Part shown: positions 1-10,200 of the stretch, piece after piece
Numbering within the stretch: position 1 is the first letter of the stretch
How the letters are laid out: every line of letters starts with the position of its first letter
From: Kipferlia bialata
Lineage: Eukaryota; Fornicata
Direction of reading: 5' to 3'
Assembly: GCA_003568945.1 (NCBI GenBank)
Contig: BDIP01000357.1
Location: 1 to 20,726, forward strand
Length of the DNA stretch: 20,726 nt
The notes under the pieces: generated by a model
What the model saw: the letters and a program-made list of their open reading frames with translations, nothing else
Told to the model about the DNA's origin: nothing
Databases searched by the model: none
Position numbers and translations under genes: made by a program

Positions 1-17
1 AAATTTATAAAAAATTG

Positions 18-39
18 CCCCCCCCCCCCCCCCCCCCCC
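18..39 (+). repeat. Poly-C tract (22 C)
   Basis: Twenty-two consecutive C immediately before the first exon region, probably inside an intron of the giant gene. Such tracts recur in the window (1794-1844, 15591-15623; as G at 15549-15568, 20268-20279 and 20687-20702) and are likely length-variable and error-prone in assembly. Confidence 0.9.
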
Positions 40-96
40 AGAGTATGTGTGTATTATGTTTTCGTATGTATATATATACATCTGTCCAACCCCCAG

Positions 97-2303
97 AGAC
101 TCCAGGGAGGAGGTTGCTGACAAGGACAAGGCCAGGAGAGAGCAGGTGGGACATATATACGAATATTTTTTCATTTATATATACCTAGTATTCATTGTGT
201 ATGTATAGTATTATGGACTGTGTGTGTATCTACTTGAGTATCAAGCTGAGTCTAAGCGTACCATATTTTCATACTATATACTCTCTCTCTATATATATGA
301 CTGATACCCTGGCTCAGCTCCTTGAGTTCCATGTCAAGCTGAATACATACGCACTATATTCATATACATTCATATACTAAGTGTATTGTACTATCTAATA
401 CCTAGGCCCAGCTCCTTGAGTTCCAGGTCAAGCTGATGACACATGTGCCTCTACATAGTTTTATATTTGTAATCACATACATATGTATATATTATGTCTA
501 ACTTTTACATCTAATCTCTAGGCCCAGCTCCTTGAGTTCCAGGTCAAGCTGAGGAGGCAGGGCAAGACCAGGGAGGAGATTAAGAGGGCTGTCAAGAAGG
601 TATGTATATACAATATACCTTATATGTAATGTGTATATATACTATATAGAGAGGGAGTCATATAGAGAGGGGTATTGGGCAAGACCAGGGAGGAGATCAA
701 GAGGGCGGTCAAGAAGGTATGATAGTGTAGGCATAGTGTATACCCCCTTCCCCCCCACTCCCCCGATATCCTCCGAACTCAACCATAAGTCACTATTTCC
801 CTTTTCACATTAGTATATCACTACGTAGTGATATACTCGATTGCCTCTCTCACACTCAGGAGAAGGAGAGGATGGAGAAGAACAGGCGGGTCAGACTGCC
901 ATCTCCCAACAGGTACAGGACATACACGTATCACAATATGCTATATAATATAATATAATATATTATATTATTCAGTATCACATATGTATCCCCCCCGAAT
1001 ACCCTATTCTCTGATACTTCATCCATACGTCCTCACCCCCTAGGATCCGTCGCAACAGGGAGGAGAGGGAGCGCAACGCAGCCCACGCTGAGGTGTGATA
1101 TATACATTGAGTGTACAGTGATACACATACCCAAAGACTTACACTTATTTTTACACATATACACACACATTTGTATATCAGACCTCCGACTTGGATCGCT
1201 TAATTAGCTAAACATAGTTATTTGTCTGATATCTGTATGCTACAGTACATAGTTACCTCTAACCCTAGGAGACATAAACTATATTGTGATGCTGTACATG
1301 AGTACACATATGTATATATATTCATGTTCATATTGTAATTCGTTAATACCTCTTACCGCAGCGTGACAGTGACATTACATATTATATATTTGTTATATAT
1401 TGCATTCTAACCCCAGGAGAACAGGCGCAAGAGGGCAGAGCGTGACAGGGAGAGAGAGATGGAGAGGGAGAGGGACAGAGAGAGAGACAGAGACAGAGAC
1501 CTTGCCCCCAGCTCCAAGAGGGCACCTGAGGCTGAGGATGTCAAGGCTGAGGACTCTGAGGACTCCCAGTCATACTCTAGATCACCATCACTCTCAAGGT
1601 ACTATTATCTAAAGTGTATAGTAATGTATATAGTATAATACATATATAGTAAATATGTAAAGGCTGAGGACTCTGAGGACTCGCAGTCATACTCTAGTCG
1701 CAATCCCTATCCAGGTAATGGTGCTATATTTTATAGTCGTATTCACAATATATGTTAATGTGTGTAATAATTAATGTTTATTATATACATACTCCCCCCC
1801 CCCCCCCCCCCCCCCCCCCCTCCCCCCCCCCCCCCCCCCCCCCCGGCCCTCTCTCTCCCCCTCATCCCGATACATCCTCCCTGTTCTCTCCTCTGTCTCC
1901 CATACTCACCCTCTAGCCTCTATCAGACACACCTGATGTCTTCATCTGTTAACCTCTATCATAACATGCATATCCGCAACTCTCTCTCTCTCTCTCCCCT
2001 CACCCCCTAGTCTGTGTCAGATGCACCTGATCGTGCCCACCCCCTGTCAGGACGACAGTGGCCTCAGCTACATAGTGCAGCACCTGATCACAATGGAGGT
2101 AGGGACACTCTCACCCACACACACACACTCTTTCTCTAACTCTCTCTCTCTCTCTCTAACTCTCTCTCTCTCTCTCACCTGTTAGGGCCAGGGTGTGCTT
2201 GAGGCCTTCACCGCTGAAGTCCACCAAGACCACACCACATACTCTCTGACGGCACTCAATGCCACAGACCTCCTCCACCACATGGAGCCGTTCCTCAGGT
2301 AAC

Positions 2304-2336
<33 letters not shown>

Positions 2337-5300
2337 TACAACAGAACAAGAGATATATACTGGTACTGCCTGGTGACATCTCTGTCTTCTCTCCATGTCT
2401 CCTTGTCCCCTAACCCCTCAGACACATCCTGCACCCTGAGATACAGGCCAATGCATTCCTGCTGGAGGGTGGGTGTCTCTCCCTCATCTATTCTATCTAT
2501 ATTATCATTCCTGCTGGAGGGTGAGTGTTAGTTATGTCCCCGTTCCTTCTCTTTCTCCCCTTCTATCACTATATCCCTCCTCCTCTCACCCCCAGTGTAC
2601 CACATCACTGCCTCTGGCAATGAGGGCGGTACAGTATTCAGACAGGCCCAGCACCGGTATGTTGTGTGTATAGTGTATATATCCCTATCACAGTCACAGA
2701 ACCGACAGGCTCTCTCTCTCTCTCTCTCCCTCTTCCTTCCCACCCCAGCCACTCGTCTGCGTCCTCTCTTCTGCCCCACACAGCTAGGGGGCTGCTATAC
2801 CCAGGGAGAAGCGCCAGATACGACCCAAGGGTATGAGCAAGACTAGTGTCCCATCTTGACTATCCAGTGAGTGGTGTGTCTCTAACCCCCAGGGTACCCC
2901 CAACGCTGTCCGTAATGTGTTTGTACAGGACACTAGGGAGTATCACAGGTGGGACATACTGCATACTCCCAGAGACCACTATCAGTGTCTGATGCATCGT
3001 CTCATCATATGGATTCATACCCTTCTGACACCAGAGTGCACTACCGCCCCTCCAAGTGTCTCCTCTATGTGACCTCCCCCATCACCCCCTCTACCATTCT
3101 ACACACAGTGGCCAGGGCCTCCTTTGCACCCATGTCCCCCCCCAACTCACCTGCCCCTACACCCGTGTCGATACCACCAAAGGTACGTGTATCTTCATAC
3201 TCTGAAGTGGTTTATATACTACATGTATTTTGGTATATATTGGGCCCTCCTCTGCCTCTGACCCCCTCAGGCCATAGGCGGTGTCTCGGCTGATGATCTC
3301 CTAGCAGACCCAGCCAGGCACATGATATCTCTGCCCGTGGTGTGTGAGGAGAGACTGTACTCACTGTGCCTGGCAGTGCTAGGGTATGTGTGTCTACGCT
3401 GTTTGGTGTTTACTCCCTCCCCCCCATATTCCCCAATCTACCGTTCTGTGACTCAGAGTCAACATATAACTATATTGCTGGTGATGATATATGCTTGAGT
3501 ATATTGAGTTTCTGACCCCCTCAGGTATGCTTCCCATGACGTTGTCAACAACACCACCCTCAGTCTGCTTCTGGAGGCCCTGGTCTGCCACAGCGTGTCA
3601 CCACTCAGGTAAGGGTATTTGGGTATGTATTTATCCTTAAGCAAATGTTCTATTTGGGTGACTAAGTAGGAGACATCACACCATGTATCTGACTGCCAGG
3701 CTGCTCCTGAGTGAGAGACTGGGTCTATGTAGGCAGATGGGTTGCGAGAGACTGGAACTAGACGTCGAGGTAGGATATGTGGTACTCTCTTTCTCTTCCC
3801 GATATCTCTCTCCCTCTAACCCCCCAGGGCTTTGGCATCAGTGTGGATGGCATCAGTCTCTCTCTCTCTCTCTCTCTCTCTTTAACTGTTTAGGGCTTTG
3901 GCATCAGTGTGGATGGCATCAGACCAGGGGCCCATGAGGCAGTGTGCAGCAGACTGGCAGTGGCCCTGCAGAGGCTCAGGTGGGTACATGTATACATACA
4001 TACATTCATATATATATCTAGGTGAATGATTGTGACACCATAGCAGACTGGCGGTGGCCCTGCAGAGGCTCAGGTGGGTATATGTGTATATGTGTATTTT
4101 ATCAAGTGGACTGAGTGAAACGTTATGTGACACTGTATGTGCACTACTAACCCCCAGGAATGGACTGGACGAGGGAATGCTGGCACTGCTAAAGGTAAGA
4201 GAGTGTATGTCAAGGTGATATGGAGTATATTCTTGCAATTAGGCTTCACTGGTCATAGGGTAGTATTTAAACTACCCTGTATACACATTTTTCCTGAGAG
4301 AACACCCCTCTGACCCAGGCTATTGCCAAGGGCAAGGTGGCCATCCATACGGGTACCTACTGAGTACATACATACCTATACATACCGTCTATCCCCCCTG
4401 ACCCAGGTGATAGCCAAGGGCAAGGTGGCCAGGGCAGAGACAGCACCCCACAGGGCAACGCTCAGGTGGGATGGGAGGCACATAGTTTTTGAGTGATCAA
4501 TCATACCCTCTCTCATCCTAGAGTACTGGCCAGGGCCCTTGTTGCCTCAGAGTCAATCATGGACAGCGGAGTGCAGGTATGGACAATGACTTGGGTCTGA
4601 TGAGGGCATGTAATATGTTATAGTCATCTCTGTGTCTATGCCCTTACCCCTCAGGTTGGCCACTGTATGCTGGACTCCAGCCTCCTACCCAGCACGGCCA
4701 AGTGGAACAGTGACCTGCTAACAGTGCTCAGGCATGTGTATCTCTATTCCACATGTACCATATGCGTACTGTACTACCAGAATTAGAGTGCTCATGTTCC
4801 CTCTGACCCTAGACGCATGGGCAAGACGGCCAAGACAGACACCCTGCGTCTGAATGACCCCCTCACAGAAGCCACTCTCTCTCTGCCTCTCTCCCCCCTG
4901 GCCCTGTCTCTATTCATGCACGGGTGCTGTGCTGAGAGGGCACTCAGGAGAACAGGTGCATATGTATAGTACTATATACATACTACTGGGTATATACGAT
5001 ATACATTGTGATGGCGCTCAGGAGAACAGGTGCGCTCATATATAGATACTCATGTATATACTACTATATATATACTCTCAGGTGTACAGGTGCAGTATGG
5101 ATGTTGTCTAAGGAAAACTTCTCTTACACACCAAGTCAGATGCTTTTCCATTGTGATAACAGTGTTTGACATGTATATACTCCATCCCCACCCCCAGGCA
5201 CTGTCCCTGCTGTACACTGGGCTGGCATTCTCAGGAAGACACTCTTCTCCAGAAACAGGTGTGAGGATATAGGTGTCAGGAATCACAGAGTTATGATTTC

Positions 5301-7199
5301 AATGTATTCTATCCCGCCCATTGGGTATGTATTAGTGCATGTGCTTGGAGTACTACGTCTCTAACCCCCCAGGCCGTGCTTCCTACTCCTAGCCACCCCG
5401 CAGGGAGAGAGAGAGAGGGAGAAGGAGAGAGAGAGAGAGAGAGCCAAGGGCCGCACCCCACTCGACACCTCTGTCTCAGTGTCCTCTAGAAGGGGTGACA
5501 GACAGCTCATCAATACCATGTACACAGAGACAGCAAGGTCAGTGCATCTCTCTCTCACACACACACACACACATACACTCTCTCTCTCTCTTGTGCTTTC
5601 TCACTCTCCAGACAGGCCTCCCAGGAGCGTCTCTACCTAGCCAGAAAGAGGTGTTCTCGCATCCCCTACCCCTTACACCGCGTGTTCCTAGCACCCCCGG
5701 CCCTGGCCCCTATATGTGCCGCACAGGCACACATGTCGAACTTCCTCGCACCAGGTACCTGTTACTCCCTCTCTGTGCCCTATCTCTGTCCCTGCTAGAT
5801 ACCCACCCCAGGTGACCTCTCCACCGGTGCCTCCTTCTTTGGGGATGAGACCCTGTGCACTGCATTCAGACCGGTGGTGGAGGCAGTACCCAGGTATACC
5901 CGTCGTGTCCCTCTTTGTACTAAACTGATGTATATGTGTTTCTTCACACTCACCCCCAGCCTCCCTGTCAAGACTCTGCTGACTGTGGCCGAGAGGACTA
6001 ATGTGTTTGGATTCACCCTGCACATCAGTACCAGGAGACTGCCACCCAGGTATATATATAGGGTTACCAACCACATCCCTACAGTACTGTGGAATATCCC
6101 TATCCTCCACATTCATTGTGTCATTAACCACCAGGGCAAGGCTCTGGGCTGAGGTGGCTCTGGCGTGTATTGGGCAGGTAAGCTCAATGCAATTATAATG
6201 CATGCCAATACAAATACAAATCACCACTGATTGTTCCTCGCTCTCTCTCTCTCTCCACCCTCTCTCTCTTTGCATGTGTGTGTTAATACCCTGACCCCCC
6301 AGTGTGCCGTGTGCCACCGCCCCAGTGTGGACAGGAGACAGGTGGTGAGACTGACACCAGACAGAGTGAGGGCAGAGGTGCTGGCACTCGACTCATTCAG
6401 GTATCACGGTCACAGGATGTGAATGTATCACTCTCTGATTGGAGGGAGTTTGTGTTACTATCGATACCCACCTTCCCCTTACCCCAGAACAGGTCGGGCC
6501 AAGGGTCTGACTGATGTACTTGTACTGGAGGCCAGGTAGGATATTATATCATAGTGTGTTAATCCTTGGGTTAGGAGGTGTCATATTGTTGTGGAACAGT
6601 CTTCGGCACAGTGCCTTGCTATGATATTACAAGCCCATCCCCCCTCACCCCTAGGTCTAGGTCTGTCAATGGCCTTGCTAGGTTCTGGGCTGTCCTACCA
6701 TCACTGGTCCTGGGGACACAGCCAGACAGAAGGGTGGGGGCAGATGTTCATAACATAAGTGTACAGTCAGTACTGGTATACCTATGGTTTCTTCCTGTGT
6801 CTGACCTCAGGTCGTGTCCTCCCTCATTGGATCCAGACTGCACTCCCTCTCCCTCTCCCTCTCCCCTGCCTGTGTCGCTGAGGCTGCCACCATTGCAATG
6901 GCAAGGTGCGACTATCGGGAATATATGTTATATATAGTAGTAATATAATATGTTATATGTACAGATAGTCATATATCACTATAGCAATCGCTAGGTGCGA
7001 GTCATGGGTATCTATGCTATACCTACCGATAGTCATATATTACTTGGCTCTGACAGTAGGTCCAACGCTGACAGAGAGCGGGAAAGAGAGAGAGAGAGAC
7101 TTGGAGCATTGGGTCGTGTTGGTTCCCTCGACACCACCACTGGAGTGTTTGGTGCCTCCACCGCTAGATCAGCCTTTGGGTCACGCTTCAGAAGGTGGG

Positions 7200-7235
<36 letters not shown>

Positions 7236-10200
7236 CTATTCCTAGCTGTGTGCCTAATAGTCAGGTCCAGCCTATCTGGTAGCTTCACCGGTAGCTATGG
7301 AGGGAGGGAGAGAGACAGAGGTGGCAAGGTGTACCCACCTGTACGGGTGCCTGAGTCAGACGTGGCCAGAAGGTACACTCTTCCACACCCATGTCCAGTC
7401 TATACTACTTGGTAGCCTGCTGTGTCCTAACCGCTTAGGTTTGTGCTGTCTGCTGCCCTCACTGCCCTTGAGAGCACAGGCCCCATCACAAGTGCCATGG
7501 CTAGAGCACTCGACGCAGGATCAGGTATGGAAGTGCCCCATCAGTACATCAAGTGTTTACAAGTAACTGTTCTTCTGACCCTTAGGAGAGGACCTTGTCC
7601 AGCACATATCTGACTCCCTGACCGACCTGTTCTGTGACCCCAGTGCCATCATAGGTGGGGGGCATATATATATATATGTATATGCAGATAGATAATATAC
7701 AGACACTCTGCGAATCTCTGTCACTGTATATTTGAACGGTTATGTAGTGACCATCCTCCTCTTACTCCAGCCCACCTCGTTGTGCCTGCCTCCCGAGTTG
7801 CACCTGCCCAGGCAGCAGGGGAGAGAGACAGGGAGAGAGAGAGGGGCCGGGGTGTTGGCACAGTCAGAAGTGGGGTGCAGAGGAGCGCAACGCTGCTACC
7901 TCAGGTGTGTTTCTGTATTTATCCATATGTAATCAGTCATCATGTTGCTGTGTGCTCACTCTTCAGCTTGTGCGTCATCTACACGGAGTGTGCACGGGAG
8001 TGTGGGGAGGAGAGAGAGACCTCTCCAGACAGGACACAGAGAGAGAGCAGGAGGAGATGTCAATGTCGGGTGGGTATTTCTGTCTCTCTGTATCACTTTT
8101 GTCTTGTTTCTACCGCACCAATATATACATGTATTCTTGCTCATTGTAGGATCTGTGCATGAGAGAGAATCCATCAGACGCAGAGGAGAGAGGGAGAGAG
8201 AAAAAGAGAGAGGTCGTGGCGACATGGCGCAGATGAGGCGGACAGCCGTGTCGCTGTTCCAGCCAGGTACATAGGCACACTACTGTATCTTAGATTCACG
8301 TGGCAAAGTATGAATCTTCAAGTTCAGTCTCACCCTAGGCTTCTCCACCAAGGGCCCCCCCTCCAACCTGCTCCCCTCCTCTCCTACTGTCTCTAGGGCC
8401 ATGGGTACTATGGGCAGTGTGAGACAGGGGATGACGGCATCAGGTGGGGGGTTCAGTGAAATTTGATGTAACTACTCGATAACACTGACTGACCATAGGA
8501 GCCGGTCGTAAGATCTCCCTTGCCTCCCCCCTGGGTGTCAGCAGACTAGGCCAGTCCGGGGTCAGGGATGACACTGCTAGGGATGACGGTGATGCAAGTG
8601 CAGAGGGTAAGAGGGCGCCCCCTGAGGATACCCCCACCACCCCCACCCCTGGTCCGATCCATGCTGTGCTGGTGCCCTTCAGAGACACGGTCTGCACAGG
8701 CAGCACTATCCAGTTCAGCCTTGACCTGCTGCCACATGTGGCCACAAATGGTACGGTCACACACCATAATCAGAGTGTAAGCCGAGATGTAGGGGTTGAT
8801 TCCTTGTACTCCTGGTTTGTCTCGTACTTACTATCAGGTCGTGTTCTGCTGCGTGCCTGTGAGCTGGTCTCCATGAGGGGAGGACCAGTGCACTCAGGAG
8901 TGCTGTCCAACACGGGCATCACAGGGGTCCAGATGAAGGTGAGGGGGATTTATGATTGTGTGTTCTTACGAATCACCCTCTTGTCTCTCACTGCCAGGTC
9001 CTTCCTGAGACAAGACAGGTCACTCTCTCCCTGTCTGGTTGTGACAAGCCAGCTGCAGCAGTGGCAGCTCTAAGGTATTACGTAGTACACATTTTACTCC
9101 CTCTAAGCTGCATACCCCATGTGGCTATATATGTCCATGTCTCTGTATGACCTCACCCCTAGGCAGTGGTGGGAGGCCGAGACCCAGCAGCTGGTCGAGA
9201 CTGAGCTACAGGACATGGACAGATACAAGCCATTCCTCGATGGAGTCAGGCGCATCATATGGACTAGGTACGCGATAAGCTTATCTAGGTCACTTGTCTA
9301 TATATGTGTATACCTCTCTCACACTCAGGAAGGCCGTAGTTGCCTCTGACCCCCACTCTGCGGCAGGTTCCTTCCTCTCCGATGCCTTACAGAGCGATGC
9401 CTGTGGGGAGGACCCCCTCTCTATTGAGAGTGTACACAGTACACCACTGTCGCTGTCTAGCCCAGGGGCGGCATCGAGGTACTATATATCTAAATTCATG
9501 CCTATCAACTTACACATGAGTACTATGCTCTTGTCCCTTGGATACACTCACATTTAGACCTGTCCGTCTAGTAGGCACTGAGCGTGTGGTACTAGCCATG
9601 CTGGCACTCCTGGGTCAGTTCCTAGGCAGTGACGCAGATGGAGAGGTATGGTTCTTATTCACCTTCTACACACTGTACTGTGTCCATATGGTATATATAG
9701 TATCTCTCTCTCACCCGCCAGGCCATTGAGGCCGAGTACAGCGCCCAGTCCTTCTCGTCCCTGTCAGACATAGACGAGAGGGTCCCCCCCAACCCGGGTC
9801 TGTCCACCCTGGCCAGACTACTCGCTTTGACCCCGAGGGCTAGGTACGCGTAGTTAGTTTGTAATCCCTACACGGTGTCTGTTACTCATCCTAGGGAGTA
9901 CCTCCTTCTCGCCCGTGCCGACCCCTCCGTCGTAGTTGTTGGGGCACGTCTCTCCTCTCTGACGTCCTCTCTCCCCCTGTCCCTCTCCCCTCCCTTCCTA
10001 TGTGCCCCCCCTACAGACTCTACCTTCCTAGGGGTGGGGGGCGTCGGGGGGGCAGACTCCATGCAGGTACAGCCACATTGCTACGTATTCGTGAGGAAGA
10101 TAGTCTCCTATTTCTACACGATTGTCTCCTCCCACCCCCAGGTCCAGCTGAGGTGGGCCAAGGAGGCTGAACTGAGACACATGCTGTGTACAGTCAACCA

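Larger units (their letters stand above)
97..1598 (+). other. Exons 1-5 of the giant gene: basic R/E-rich N-terminal region
   Basis: Exons 97-145, 522-599, 860-912, 1044-1092 and 1417-1598. They encode about 137 residues dominated by Arg, Lys and Glu, for example the start of exon 2 (AQLLEFQVKLRRQGKTREEI), and exon 5 with a run of alternating RE/RD dipeptides followed by an acidic Ser-rich stretch (EDSEDSQSYSRSPS). Such a segment would be a charged helix or disordered, and is typical of nuclear or RNA-associated proteins, but that is inference only. The introns carry near-copies of exon 2 and exon 5 (see repeats). Confidence 0.75.
2011..5258 (+). other. Exons 6-22 of the giant gene: helical region
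   Basis: Exons 2011-2098, 2186-2298, 2422-2468, 2596-2656, 2749-2830, 2893-2948, 3035-3182, 3271-3383, 3525-3608, 3670-3769, 3894-3979, 4158-4194, 4407-4465, 4522-4576, 4655-4731, 4813-4955 and 5198-5258. The translation is rich in Leu and Ala helices (LSLLLEALVCHSVSPLR; TARLLLSERLGLCRQMG), suggesting an alpha-helical repeat or solenoid, with a Pro/Ser linker near 3120-3180. The exon at 4655-4731 ends at a GC donor. Several exon ends here have intronic echoes. No catalytic motif is visible. Confidence 0.75.
5373..8443 (+). other. Exons 23-39 of the giant gene: mixed globular and R/E low-complexity region
   Basis: Exons 5373-5537, 5612-5754, 5812-5893, 5960-6049, 6135-6177, 6303-6400, 6488-6535, 6655-6745 (or to 6775), 6811-6905, 7060-7194 (or from 7057), 7265-7372, 7439-7524, 7586-7654, 7771-7904, 7967-8069, 8150-8266 and 8339-8443. 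Arg-Glu tracts encoded by GA repeats occur at about 5401-5446, 7070-7098, 7302-7322, 7819-7846, 8005-8055 and 8158-8218. Between them are hydrophobic, probably folded stretches such as SVNGLARFWAVLPSLVLG. Exon 28 has an isolated CAVC but no paired zinc-binding motif. Confidence 0.75.

Noticed and set aside
1774-2010. Polyproline ORF
   Set aside because: Product of the poly-C tract inside an intron; it has no splice connection to the exons.
5688-6317. 209-codon minus-strand open frame
   Set aside because: Overlaps four plus-strand exons with consistent phases and shows no domain.
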